Positions 18,355 to 27,356 of a stretch of DNA of 64,000 nucleotides are shown here, piece after piece (position 1 is the stretch's first letter; each line of letters opens with the position of its first letter). The position numbers and the translations under genes were made by a program. The notes under the pieces are model-generated. The model did not search any database and was not told the DNA's origin. It saw only the letters and a program-made list of their open reading frames with translations. The stretch is from Mycolicibacter sp. MU0083 (GTDB lineage Bacteria > Actinomycetota > Actinomycetes > Mycobacteriales > Mycobacteriaceae), in contig NZ_OY726394.1 of assembly GCF_963378075.1 (NCBI RefSeq), forward strand, positions 3,038,001 through 3,102,000, given 5' to 3'.

Positions 18355-19290
18355 TCAGCTGATACCGAGCATCTCCCAGATCCCCAGGTCGCCCAGGAAG
18401 TCGGTCAGCAGGGTGCCGTCGCCTACCGTGTCGGTGGAGCCGACCGGCAACAGGCCGGTCAGCAGCGCGCCCAGCGTCTCTTCGCCGAGGGTGCCGGTGC
18501 CGTCCGGGTCGCTGAGCGAGCCGCCGACGACCATCGAGCTGATGTAGTCGTCCCAACCGCCGGCGAGCTGCTCCGGGGTGATGCCGAGCAGGCTGGCGAT
18601 GGTGGCGTCCTGCATGTCACTGGCCTCGAGCAGGTCGTTGATCGAGGTGTTCGGTCCGATCCCCAGCATCTCGTTGAGCAAGTCGGCCAGCGAGGTGTCC
18701 GCGGTCAGCGGGATACCGAGGAAGCTCAGGTTGAGCAGGCCGGCATAGTCTTCGAGCCCGAAGTAGCCCAGCAGGGTGCCCAGTTCGGTGCCGGCACCGG
18801 CGCCGCCGATGAACTGACCGATCAGATTGTCGATCGGGATGTCACCGAGCGAGATGAGTGCTCCGTCCGGTCCACCGGGCAGTTGAACCTCGTCGAGCAG
18901 GCTGCCGAAGTCGGCGGAGAGCAGCCCGATCGTCAGTTTGTCCAGCGAGACGTTGTCCGGGTTGAGCAGCGTCAGCAGGTCGGCCAGGCTTGAGCCGGTG
19001 CCGATGCCCTCTCCGAATACGCCCAGGACGTCACCCATGGTGCCGAAGCCGAGCACGTTGAACAGGCTCTGCAGGCTCTCGGTGAAGGTCGGGAACGCAC
19101 TTTCACCGTCGGCAGTCAGCACGTAGTCGTGCTGCACCGAGGCACTGTAGCTGGGCGCAATACCCGGCGTGACGATTGCGCCACCGAATAGCGTTGCACC
19201 GGCGAAAGCGGTGCCGGCCGCCAATGCACCGGCCTTGGCGACAAATCCGCGCGGCCCCGTTGGCGCGGCAACAATGGACAAACTAGACAT
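18355..19290 (-). CDS. Secreted protein of unknown function, TFTESLQSL family (copy 1)
   Basis: A 311-residue protein with an AAGGGGGA ribosome site and a signal peptide (hydrophobic residues 18-42). The mature part is acidic, almost free of lysine and arginine, and built of short leucine-rich phrases such as SLADLLTLLNPD and TSINDLLEASD. It shares two motifs with the next gene: FPTFTESLQSLF near residue 66 and a C-terminal YISSM...LGEETLGALL block. No catalytic motif is recognised. It is probably cell-surface or secreted. A strong terminator follows. Confidence 0.75.
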   Translation of the reverse strand: MSSLSIVAAPTGPRGFVAKAGALAAGTAFAGATLFGGAIVTPGIAPSYSASVQHDYVLTADGESAFPTFTESLQSLFNVLGFGTMGDVLGVFGEGIGTGSSLADLLTLLNPDNVSLDKLTIGLLSADFGSLLDEVQLPGGPDGALISLGDIPIDNLIGQFIGGAGAGTELGTLLGYFGLEDYAGLLNLSFLGIPLTADTSLADLLNEMLGIGPNTSINDLLEASDMQDATIASLLGITPEQLAGGWDDYISSMVVGGSLSDPDGTGTLGEETLGALLTGLLPVGSTDTVGDGTLLTDFLGDLGIWEMLGIS

Positions 19291-19791
19291 GAACCAGTCC
19301 CCCTTCTGGGATCGAACATTACGACGACGCGATAAAGCATCGTGGTTAACTTAAGATACGCTCAGCCATGTGTCAATCATTTCGATGATCCTTTTTTTAG
19401 AAAATATTTGATGCGCATACAGGAAGTCGACAGGCCGACATTCGATCCCACATCAGTGCTGCTAGAAGCCTTTTTGCCGACGAGCTTCACCCAACCCGCC
19501 CCATCCGCATCATGAAACTCAACCCTTTCCCGACATCTCGGCCCCATTGACTACCTGATCAGATCCTGAGCATTATAGGTTTCACTAACTTGCAGAATTA
19601 ACAGGCAAATCGTATGAAATGCCACTCGTAAAATACTTCAACTATTTTTCGGCACCCGGCGTCGGGTACCGATTTTCACTTCGGAAACGCCTATAGAACA
19701 GCACAATGTGCGCTTATCGCACATTTGGTATGCCGAATGTAAAACACCCCGGCCCGAATAACAGGCCGGGGTGCGATGAGAAATTCGCGGG
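19291..19791. other. AT-rich intergenic region
   Basis: This 500-bp stretch is clearly poorer in GC than its surroundings, with a run CCTTTTTTTAGAAAATATTT around 19390. Apart from the terminator of the next gene at 19745-19773, no gene is supported. It must contain the promoter of copy 1 on the minus strand. Confidence 0.5.
19745..19773 (-). terminator. Hairpin terminator after copy 2 of the secreted protein
   Basis: CACCCCGGCC and GGCCGGGGTG form a perfect 10-bp stem with a 9-base loop, beginning about 20 bp past the stop codon on the minus strand. Confidence 0.75.
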
Positions 19792-21078
19792 TCAGGGCAT
19801 CAAGAATCCGAGCGCCACCAGCAAGTCGGTGACATCTGCGTCACCGCCTTCGAGGTCGAATCCGCTGCCGCCGCCCGGCAGGAAGCCCAGCAGCATGTCA
19901 CCGAGCGTCTCCGAGCCCAGGCTTTCCGTCCCGGGATGGAAGAAGATTCCGCCGAAGAGCATGCTGCTCAGGTAAGCGCTCCAGGTCATGTTCGGGTCAT
20001 CTATGCCCAGCAGGTCCGCCAGGCTCTGTCCACCCAGGAACGTGTTGGCGGTGGTACCCCACGGCACCGTCTGCAGGTACTCGCCGAGCGTGGTGCCGGA
20101 GTTCGCAACGACCGTGGGGTTTACGACCTCGCTGGGAAAGATCCCCCCCGTCATCGAGTGGACCATCTTGGTGACGTCGGTTGTCGCCACCTGCAGCAGC
20201 CCACTGAGCCAATCGTTCAACGAACTGTTGATAGTCAGCGCCTGGGGGGTGAAGGTGTTACCGCAAATACCGAGGAGATTGCAGTCGTTTTCCACAACGT
20301 TGTAGTTGCTGAGCATGTTCGCGAGCTCTCCCAGCGCGTCCCCGTACGTGTTAAGACCCGACAGCCAGCCGAACAGGTCGGTCAGGCCACCGAAGGACGG
20401 GAGTGCCTGGTTGAGGTCGAAGCCCAACTGGTCGACCAGGTCGGCAAGCGAGTGTTCGTCGCCCTGGCCGGCTCCGCCCAACAGCAGGTCCACCAGCTGA
20501 CCGAGGTCGACGTTGCCCAGTGGCGTCCCGTTGATGCTGGAGTACAGGTTGTCGGGACCGTCATCGTGCCAGACCGTCGTGTAAAACGACGGCGGGGCGT
20601 TGAACACGAACGGGTTGTCCACGACCTGGCCGCCGATGCTGAAGGTGCTGCTGCCCAGCAGCGACTCACCATTGGTGCTGTACAGCGGGTCACCCAACGG
20701 AATCCCGAACATGCCGAAGATCTGCCCGAGAGTCATCCCGTCGGGATTCAGGGCCTGCAGCAGTTGGCCGACAGTCGACCCGACACTGAAAACCGTGTCG
20801 GGATCACCCGGCACCGCCCCTAGCAGGGCAAGCACGTCGTTGACGGTGCCCAGCTGCATCACGTCGAGCAGACTCTGCAGGCTCTCGGTAAACGTCGGGT
20901 AGGCCGCCAGCGCCACACCGCCCCCGTCGCCCTGCACCACCGCAGCCGATGCGACGGGCAGTTGCGGCCCCGGAGCCGCGACGCCGAGCACCCCGACTCC
21001 GGCGACGACCGTCGCCGCGGCCAGCACGCCACCCTTCGTCAAATGCGCGCGCGAGCGCCCCCCGATCCCACCCGACAT
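19792..21078 (-). CDS. Secreted protein of unknown function, TFTESLQSL family (copy 2)
   Basis: A 428-residue relative of the upstream-oriented neighbour. It has a signal peptide (residues 15-45), then YPTFTESLQSLLDVM, LNPDGMTLGQIF and, near the C-terminus, SLADLLGIDDPNMTWSAYLS followed by LGSETLGDMLLGFLP. Compared with copy 1 it carries an extra central region of about 150 residues, including two close cysteines (DCNLLGICGN) that could form a disulphide. The composition is acidic and leucine/glycine-rich. No enzyme motif is seen. Confidence 0.75.
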   Translation of the reverse strand: MSGGIGGRSRAHLTKGGVLAAATVVAGVGVLGVAAPGPQLPVASAAVVQGDGGGVALAAYPTFTESLQSLLDVMQLGTVNDVLALLGAVPGDPDTVFSVGSTVGQLLQALNPDGMTLGQIFGMFGIPLGDPLYSTNGESLLGSSTFSIGGQVVDNPFVFNAPPSFYTTVWHDDGPDNLYSSINGTPLGNVDLGQLVDLLLGGAGQGDEHSLADLVDQLGFDLNQALPSFGGLTDLFGWLSGLNTYGDALGELANMLSNYNVVENDCNLLGICGNTFTPQALTINSSLNDWLSGLLQVATTDVTKMVHSMTGGIFPSEVVNPTVVANSGTTLGEYLQTVPWGTTANTFLGGQSLADLLGIDDPNMTWSAYLSSMLFGGIFFHPGTESLGSETLGDMLLGFLPGGGSGFDLEGGDADVTDLLVALGFLMP

Positions 21079-21236
21079 GAATCACACCTTCCCCACACCC
21101 GGATCCCCCTTGTGATCCAGCTCATGGGCAGAAAGTAACCTTGTTGGAAATATGTGTCAATCTCATGTAAATGCTGATATCAGCCTAAATGTACGGAAAC
21201 ATTTCCCCGAACATACCCGCGGTAATGAATCTCGGT

Positions 21237-22949
21237 TCAGGTAAGCGGAATCGGCTCCAGAATCTCGGCCCGGGCTTCGGGCGCACTCGCCCGCAGCGCG
21301 TCCGCCGACTCGTCGTCGGGCTGTTCCTGCGAGAGGATCTCCGCCTCCACCCGCGCGGCGTAGTTGGCCACCTCCGCCGCAACGGCGGCGTCGTCCCAGC
21401 CGAGCGCCGCGGCCATCACCTCGGCGACCTCCTGCGCACAGTTGACACCGCGGTGCGCGTATTCGATGGCGATCCGGGTCCGCCGGGCCAGAACGTCCTC
21501 GAGATGCAGCGCCCCCTCGGCGAGGGCCGCATAGGCGACCTCCACCTTCAGGTAGGTGGGTGCCTCGGCGATCGGATCCAACAGGTCGGGTTGCCCGTCG
21601 GCCAGCGCCAGCACATCGTGGATCAGCGAACCGTAGCGGTCCAACAGATGCCGCACCCGGTAGGGATGCAGCCCCTGCTCGGCCCCGACGTGCTCGGCCT
21701 GGTTGACCAGGGCAAAGTAACCGTCCGCACCCACCAGCGGCACCTTCTCGGTGATCGAGGGCGCCACCCGCGTCGGGACGTACTCGGCGGCCGCGTCGAT
21801 GGCATCGGCGCCCATCACCCGGTAGGTCGTGTACTTGCCGCCGGCGATGGCCACCAGCCCCGGCGACGGGACGGCCACGGCGTGCTCCCGCGAAAGCTTG
21901 GAGGTGTCGTCGTTCTCCCCGGCCAGCAGCGGGCGCAGGCCCGCGTAGACGCCCTCGATGTCGGCGTGGGTCAGCGGAGTGGCCAACGCGGTGTTGACGT
22001 GGGTCAGGATGTAGTCGATATCGGCCTTGGTGGCCGCCGGATGCGCCAGGTCCAGATTCCAGTCGGTGTCGGTGGTGCCGATGATCCAGTGCGTGCCCCA
22101 CGGGATGACGAACAGCACCGACTTCTCGGTCCGCAGGATGATCGCCGCCTCGCTGACGATCCGGTCCCGCGGCACCACGATGTGCACGCCCTTGGAGGCC
22201 CGCACGTGGAACCGGCCGCGCTGACGCGACAGCGCCTGGATCTCGTCGGTCCACACCCCGGTGGCGTTGACCACGACATGACCGCGGACCTCGGTGGTCC
22301 GGCCGTCCTCGGAATCGCGGACCCGCACCCCGGTCACCCGGTCGCCTTCGCGCAGCAGCGCGACCACCTGCGTCGAGCTTCGGACCACCGCGCCGTAGTG
22401 CGCCGCGGTGCGCACCACGGTCAGGGTGTGCCGGGCGTCGTCGACGACGGTGTCGAAGTAGCGGATGCCGCCGATCAGCGCACTGCGCTTGAGCCCGGGG
22501 CTCAGCCGCAGCGCACCGGCGCGAGTCAGATGCCGTTGCGCGGGAACCGATTTCGCCCCACCCAACTGGTCGTAGAGGAAAATTCCGCTGGCCACATACG
22601 GCCGCTCCCACCACCGCCGGGTCAGCGGGTACAGAAACGGCAGCGGCTTGACCAGGTGCGGCGCCAGCGTCGTCAGCGACAGTTCGCGTTCGTGCAGCGC
22701 CTCGCGCACCAGGCCGAACTCCAACTGCTCGAGATAGCGCAGTCCACCGTGGAACATCTTCGAGCTTCGGCTCGACGTCCCGGCGGCGAAGTCTCGCGCC
22801 TCGACCAGGGCCACCTTGAGGCCGCGGGTGGCGGCGTCGAGCGCGCTTCCGGCGCCCACCACCCCACCGCCGATCACCACTACGTCGAACTGCTCGTCGC
22901 CCAGACGTTCCCAGGCCTCTGCTCGTTGGTCAGGTCCCAGCGTGCTCAC
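21237..22949 (-). CDS. glpD: Aerobic glycerol-3-phosphate dehydrogenase
   Basis: A 570-residue FAD-dependent enzyme. The dinucleotide fold VVIGGGVVGAGSALDAATRG and the GlpD signature GTSSRSSKMFHGGLRYLEQ are present; a second FAD contact is GGKYTTYRVMG. It oxidises glycerol-3-phosphate to dihydroxyacetone phosphate and passes electrons to menaquinone at the membrane. It sits downstream of lpdA in the same direction (60-bp gap), the order seen as glpD2-lpdA in M. tuberculosis. Confidence 0.95.
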   Translation of the reverse strand: MSTLGPDQRAEAWERLGDEQFDVVVIGGGVVGAGSALDAATRGLKVALVEARDFAAGTSSRSSKMFHGGLRYLEQLEFGLVREALHERELSLTTLAPHLVKPLPFLYPLTRRWWERPYVASGIFLYDQLGGAKSVPAQRHLTRAGALRLSPGLKRSALIGGIRYFDTVVDDARHTLTVVRTAAHYGAVVRSSTQVVALLREGDRVTGVRVRDSEDGRTTEVRGHVVVNATGVWTDEIQALSRQRGRFHVRASKGVHIVVPRDRIVSEAAIILRTEKSVLFVIPWGTHWIIGTTDTDWNLDLAHPAATKADIDYILTHVNTALATPLTHADIEGVYAGLRPLLAGENDDTSKLSREHAVAVPSPGLVAIAGGKYTTYRVMGADAIDAAAEYVPTRVAPSITEKVPLVGADGYFALVNQAEHVGAEQGLHPYRVRHLLDRYGSLIHDVLALADGQPDLLDPIAEAPTYLKVEVAYAALAEGALHLEDVLARRTRIAIEYAHRGVNCAQEVAEVMAAALGWDDAAVAAEVANYAARVEAEILSQEQPDDESADALRASAPEARAEILEPIPLT

Positions 22950-23009
22950 GTGTGTCAGGCTACGTGGCCGCCCGATCGCCTCGACTGTGACGCTCGCCTT
23001 AGCGTCGAA

Positions 23010-24437
23010 TCAGTCCAGGTCGTCGTGCGTCATCAGCCGCCGCGCGGCCTCGGTCAACGACCCCGACAACGACGGATACACCGCCAGCGTCTGCGCCAGG
23101 TCGGTCACGGTGATCCGGTTCTGCACCGCCAGCGCGATCGGCAGGATCAGCTCCGAGGCGATCGGAGACACCACCACGCCACCGATCACGGTTCCGGTCG
23201 CCGGCCGGCAGAACAGCTTGAGGAACCCGTAGCGCATCCGGCTCATCTTGGCGCGGGCGTTGGTCTGCAGCGGCAGCATCACGGTGCGGGCGGGCACCGT
23301 GCCGTCGTCGATCTGCGACTGCGGCACCCCGACCGCGGCGATCTCGGGATGGGTGAACACCGCCGCGGCGACCGTGCGCAACCGGATCGGGGCCACGGCC
23401 TCCCCCAGCGCGTGATACATCGCGATCCGGCCCTGCATCGCCGCGACCGAGGCCAGCGGCAACAGCCCGGTGCAGTCACCGGCGGCATAGATACCCGGTA
23501 CCGGCGTCCGCGAGACCCGGTCCACCGGCACGTAACCGCCCGGCCCGAGGGCGATCCCGACCCGCTCCAGGCCCAGCCCGGAGGTGTTGGGCACCGAGCC
23601 GACGGTCATCAGCGCATGGCTACCGGTCACGGTGCGGCCGTCGGCCATCGTCACCAGCACGCCGTCACCCTCGCGGGTCACCGAGGCGGCGCGGGCGTTC
23701 TTGACCAGGGTGACGCCGCGTTCGGCGAACACGCTCTCCAGCACCCGGGCGGCGTCGGGGTCCTCGTGCGGCAGCACCCGGTCGCGGCTGGCCACCACCG
23801 TCACCTTGACGCCGAGTTCGGTATAGGCGTTGACGAACTCCGCGCCGGTGACCCCGGAACCCACCACCACCAGGTGGTCGGGCAGGGTGTGCAGGTCGTA
23901 GAGCTGCCGCCAGGTCAGGATCCGTTCGCCGTCGGGTTCGGCGCCGGGCAGGGTGCGGGGGCTGGCGCCGGTGGCGATCAGGACCACGTCGGCGTCGAGG
24001 ACGCGTTGCGCATCGTGCCCGTGCGCGGTGACCCGGATCCGATGGTGTATTCGGCCGGGTTCGGGGTCGATCAGCTCGCCGCGGCCGGCGATGACCTCCA
24101 CACCGGAGTTGAGCAGCTGGGTCCGGACGTCGTCGGACTGCGCGACGGCCAGCGACTTCACCCGTTCGTGGATCCGATCCAGCTCGATCTCGGCGTCGGT
24201 GACGTCGATGTCGAAACCCAGGTGAGGCGCGCGCCGCAGTTCGGTACGCACCCCGGACGAGGCGATGAAGGTTTTGGACGGGACGCAGTCCCACAGCACG
24301 CAGGCCCCGCCGATGCCGTCGGCGTCGACCACCGTGACCGATACCGCATCGGGTCCTTTGGCCGCCGCGACCAGTGCCGCCTCGTAACCGGCCGGCCCGC
24401 CGCCGACGATCACGATCCGTGTCGAGGGAGAAGTCAC
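23010..24437 (-). CDS. lpdA: NAD(P)H quinone reductase LpdA (lipoamide dehydrogenase homolog)
   Basis: A 475-residue flavoprotein disulphide-reductase-fold protein. FAD binding is IVIVGGGPAGYEAALVA, the second dinucleotide fold is VVVGSGVTGAEFVNAYTELG, and GIYAAGDCTG completes the FAD site. The redox segment is GGACVLWDCVPSKT with Cys46 and Cys51. From memory, the M. tuberculosis ortholog lacks the first of these cysteines. The C-terminal His-Glu pair of true lipoamide dehydrogenases is absent (AVYPSLSGSL), supporting the quinone-reductase assignment. It ends about 18 residues earlier than the M. tuberculosis protein. Confidence 0.93.
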   Translation of the reverse strand: MTSPSTRIVIVGGGPAGYEAALVAAAKGPDAVSVTVVDADGIGGACVLWDCVPSKTFIASSGVRTELRRAPHLGFDIDVTDAEIELDRIHERVKSLAVAQSDDVRTQLLNSGVEVIAGRGELIDPEPGRIHHRIRVTAHGHDAQRVLDADVVLIATGASPRTLPGAEPDGERILTWRQLYDLHTLPDHLVVVGSGVTGAEFVNAYTELGVKVTVVASRDRVLPHEDPDAARVLESVFAERGVTLVKNARAASVTREGDGVLVTMADGRTVTGSHALMTVGSVPNTSGLGLERVGIALGPGGYVPVDRVSRTPVPGIYAAGDCTGLLPLASVAAMQGRIAMYHALGEAVAPIRLRTVAAAVFTHPEIAAVGVPQSQIDDGTVPARTVMLPLQTNARAKMSRMRYGFLKLFCRPATGTVIGGVVVSPIASELILPIALAVQNRITVTDLAQTLAVYPSLSGSLTEAARRLMTHDDLD

Positions 24438-24479
24438 AGCGACTAACCTATCCGGGTCGCGGCGTTTAAGATTTCTGCC

Positions 24480-24971
24480 GTGCCGCTCTACGCCGCCTAC
24501 GGGTCAAACATGCATCCCGAACAGATGCTGCAACGGGCGCCGCATTCCCCGATGACCGGCACCGGCTGGCTGCACGGATGGCGGCTGACGTTCGCCGGCG
24601 AGGACATCGGCTGGGAGGGCGCCCTGGCAACCGTGGTCGAAGACCCGGACTCGAAGGTGTTCGTCGTGCTCTACGACGTCACCCCCGAGGACGAGAAGAA
24701 CATGGACAGCTGGGAGGGCTCGGAGTTCGGCGTCCACAAGAAGATCCGGCTGCGGGTGGACCGGGTGGACGGGATCAGCTCGGACCCGGTCGATCGTGAG
24801 CCGGCGCCGGTGCTGGCGTGGCTGTACGTGGTGGACGCCTGGGAGCGTGGGCTGCCCTCGGCCCGGTACCTCGGTGTGGTGGCCGAAGCGGCCCAGATCG
24901 CCGGCGCCCCAGAGGAATACGTGCGCGATCTGCAGACCCGCCCGGCGCGCAATATCGGCCCCGGGAGTTAG
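24480..24971 (+). CDS. Gamma-glutamylcyclotransferase family protein (Rv3304-like)
   Basis: A 163-residue protein starting with GTG, divergent from lpdA. The N-terminus YAAYGSNMHPEQM is the substrate-binding YGSN loop of the gamma-glutamylcyclotransferase fold; the glutamate in the DEKNMDSWEG segment is a candidate acid/base residue. It may release 5-oxoproline from gamma-glutamyl compounds. The physiological substrate in mycobacteria, which use mycothiol rather than glutathione, is unknown. Confidence 0.85.
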   Translation: MPLYAAYGSNMHPEQMLQRAPHSPMTGTGWLHGWRLTFAGEDIGWEGALATVVEDPDSKVFVVLYDVTPEDEKNMDSWEGSEFGVHKKIRLRVDRVDGISSDPVDREPAPVLAWLYVVDAWERGLPSARYLGVVAEAAQIAGAPEEYVRDLQTRPARNIGPGS

Positions 24972-24975
24972 CCCG

Positions 24976-25044
24976 TTTTTGCCGCGAGCGTGCGCGTCTG
25001 CACCGCGACACGCCGCAAAATCCGTACAACTGCGCACGCTCACG
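24976..25044 (-). repeat. Dispersed palindromic repeat, copy B
   Basis: This ~68-bp element has outer arms GAGCGTGC (24986-24993) and GCACGCTC (25034-25041). It is the reverse complement of copies at 26049-26109 and 44600-44666; shared words are GACACGCCGC and CCGTACAACTG. It lies 18 bp from the DUF559 gene stop. Confidence 0.7.
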
Positions 25045-25062
25045 GGCCGGTGATTTGACCGG

Positions 25063-25947
25063 TCAGGCCGCGGCACGCGCCAGGTGCGTCTCGATGCGGC
25101 GGATGGTCTGGTTCGGCCGGCGGCGAACGTCGTCGACGATGATCGGGATCACCACCCAGCCCATCTCCTCCAATGCCGCGCGCCGCTGCCGTTCGTAGAC
25201 GAACGCGGTCGGGCCCTCGTGCCAGTCGAGGCCGTCGTATTCGACGGCGACCCGCAACTCCGGCCAGGCGAAGTCCAGGCGCCATAGCCGGTTGGCGCGA
25301 TCCCGCAACCTGTACTGCAGGACCGGGCGCGGCAGCCCGGCGTCGATCATCATCAGCCGCGATTCGCTTTCCATCGCAGAATCCGCCAGTGGGTCGGCCA
25401 GCGGCAGCAGATCGCGGACGGCCACGATGCCGCGGCGGCCCGCCTGCCGGAGGGCGGCGCGCTGCAAACCGGCGCGCGAACAGGTGCCACTGCGCAGTGC
25501 GGCGTCCAGCGTTGCCAGCGCCCGTGGTCGACGCAGCGCGCGGGCCACCTCGATCGCGGTCCATTCCGGGGCGGTGGCCGGCCGGCCGGCGACCTCGCTT
25601 ATCGGTGCGCCCTCGCGGCGGTGCACCACCAATCCGTCCGCCGATCGCAGTTGTTGATCGGGCGGGTTGAGAACGTGCAGATCCGCGGGTTCCTCGGTGT
25701 CGAACCCGTAGGCGGCCGCGGCGGTTCCCAGGCAGATGGCGACGTCGGTTCCGGTGGCCAGGTCCAGTCCGCGCAGCAGCAGTTCATCACTCGCTTTGCC
25801 GTGACCGTAGATTCCATACCAAATCTTCTGCAGTGGGCCATGTTTCAGCTCTGCTTCCAGGCCGCGGCGAGTGATGACGGTCAGCACTTGGCCGGACGTC
25901 GCCACTCCGCCCTGCCGGTCGAGTAGGTCACGCAATCGAGAATCCAT
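25063..25947 (-). CDS. AbiEi-like antitoxin domain plus DUF559 (Vsr-fold) nuclease domain protein
   Basis: A 294-residue protein. Residues 1-50 resemble the AbiEi winged-helix N-terminus (RQGGVATSGQVLTV...PLQKIWYGIYG). The C-terminus is a DUF559 domain of the PD-(D/E)xK/Vsr fold: LDFAWPELRVAVEYDGLDWH carries the acidic residues, followed by a conserved VIPIIVDDV strand. Such proteins are widespread in mycobacteria and have no settled function; phage defence or DNA processing is possible. No toxin partner is adjacent. The gene interrupts the Rv3304-amidohydrolase order and is flanked by inverted copies of the dispersed repeat. Confidence 0.75.
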   Translation of the reverse strand: MDSRLRDLLDRQGGVATSGQVLTVITRRGLEAELKHGPLQKIWYGIYGHGKASDELLLRGLDLATGTDVAICLGTAAAAYGFDTEEPADLHVLNPPDQQLRSADGLVVHRREGAPISEVAGRPATAPEWTAIEVARALRRPRALATLDAALRSGTCSRAGLQRAALRQAGRRGIVAVRDLLPLADPLADSAMESESRLMMIDAGLPRPVLQYRLRDRANRLWRLDFAWPELRVAVEYDGLDWHEGPTAFVYERQRRAALEEMGWVVIPIIVDDVRRRPNQTIRRIETHLARAAA

Positions 25948-26048
25948 GCCGGCGATCGTCGGCGTCCGGCCGCTGCGGCGGTGTACACCGGCGGCGCGGA
26001 CCGCCGCGAACTGTGGACAAAGCCCGAATTGTGCACAGTCCTGCCGGC

Positions 26049-26109
26049 GTGAGGGTGCACAGTTGTACGGAATTTACGGCGTGTTGGCGTACAGACACGC
26101 ACGGTCACG
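26049..26109 (+). repeat. Dispersed palindromic repeat, copy C
   Basis: In the orientation opposite to copy B, about 51 of 62 positions agree with the reverse complement of B (key words GTGCACAGTTGTACGGAAT and CAGACACGC). It lies about 100 bp upstream of the DUF559 start and 30 bp past the amidohydrolase stop. Confidence 0.65.
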
Positions 26110-26140
26110 GAGTGGGCAGCGGGGTGAGAGGGAGAGGGGC

Positions 26141-27319
26141 CTAGAGCAGGCCGGCCTGCTCTACTAGGCCGGCCATCACCTGCACACCCACCGCCAGGGC
26201 CCGCTCGTCGAGATCGAACGTCGGCTGGTGCAGATCCAATTGCGGGCCGTCGCCCGACCACACCCCGAGCCGGGCCATCGCACCGGGCACCTGCTCCAGA
26301 TACCAGGAGAAGTCTTCTCCCCCACCGGATTGCTGGGTCGCCGCGAGCACGTCGGGCCCGATGGCCTCGATCGCATGCGTCAACAGTTGCGTCGACACCT
26401 CTTCGTTGACCACCGGCGGGACACCGCGGTGGTAGTACAGCGTGTGCTGAATGTTCAACGGCGCCAACAGGGATGCGACGGCGTCCTCGACGATGCCCTG
26501 CATCGCCAGCCAGGTGTCCCGGTTGGCGGTGCGCACCGTGCCGGCCAGCCGGCCGGCCTGCGGGATGGCGTTGGCGGCGGCACCGGAATTGACCGCCCCC
26601 CAGACCATCACCGTGCTGTTGCGCGGGTCGATGCGCCGGGACAGCACCGCGGGCAGCCCGGTGATCAATGTGCCCAACCCGTAGACCAGATCCGCGGTCA
26701 GATGCGGCCGGGAGGTGTGGCCGCCCGGGCCGGAGACGGTGATCTCGATGGTGTCGGCCGCCGACGTGATCGGCCCGGCGATGGTGGCCACCCGGCCGAC
26801 CTCCAGCCGCGGGTCGCAGTGCAGCGCGAAGATCCGGCTGACCCCGCTGAGCACCCCCGCCGAGATGGCGTCGATCGCACCGCCGGGCATCAGCTCCTCG
26901 GCGGCCTGGAACACCAACCGGACCCCCACCGGCAATTCCGGGGCGGACGCCAGCGCCAGCGCGGCGCCCAGCAGGATCGAGGTGTGCGCGTCGTGACCGC
27001 AGGCGTGCGTCACACCCGGCACCAGCGAGGCGTACGGGGCGCCGGTCTGCTCGGTCATCGGCAACGCGTCGATATCGGCGCGCAGCGCGATACGGGGACC
27101 GTCCTCCGGCCCGAAATCACAGGTCAGCCCGGTTCCGGTGGGCAGCACCTTGGGGTTGAGGCCGGCACCGGCGAGGCGTTCGGCGACGAACTGGGTGGTG
27201 GCGAACTCTTGTCGGCTCAGCTCCGGGTGCCGGTGCAGATGGCGTCGCCAGGCCACCAATTCGTCGGCGTGGCCGGCCAGCCACGCCTCGACGGCGGTGG
27301 ACACGGACGCTGCAGACAT
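26141..27319 (-). CDS. M20-family amidohydrolase/peptidase (AmiA1/AmiB1-like)
   Basis: A 392-residue metal-dependent hydrolase. The metal motifs are [22 protein letters not shown] and [10 protein letters not shown]; a dimerisation domain with [10 protein letters not shown] follows, and [10 protein letters not shown] supplies a late metal ligand. The family cleaves N-acyl amino acids or related amides. M. tuberculosis has two tandem copies (Rv3305c, Rv3306c) at this spot; only one is present here. It is divergent from deoD with a 37-bp gap. Confidence 0.88.
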   Translation of the reverse strand: MSAASVSTAVEAWLAGHADELVAWRRHLHRHPELSRQEFATTQFVAERLAGAGLNPKVLPTGTGLTCDFGPEDGPRIALRADIDALPMTEQTGAPYASLVPGVTHACGHDAHTSILLGAALALASAPELPVGVRLVFQAAEELMPGGAIDAISAGVLSGVSRIFALHCDPRLEVGRVATIAGPITSAADTIEITVSGPGGHTSRPHLTADLVYGLGTLITGLPAVLSRRIDPRNSTVMVWGAVNSGAAANAIPQAGRLAGTVRTANRDTWLAMQGIVEDAVASLLAPLNIQHTLYYHRGVPPVVNEEVSTQLLTHAIEAIGPDVLAATQQSGGGEDFSWYLEQVPGAMARLGVWSGDGPQLDLHQPTFDLDERALAVGVQVMAGLVEQAGLL

Positions 27320-27356
27320 TCACGCAGTATCCCATTGCGGCGCACGATTAAACTCA

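Noticed and set aside
21189..24446. Very long open frame on the plus strand (1085 codons)
   Set aside because: It is antisense to glpD and lpdA, has a His/Arg/Gly-rich composition typical of a GC-rich shadow frame, and has no family motif.
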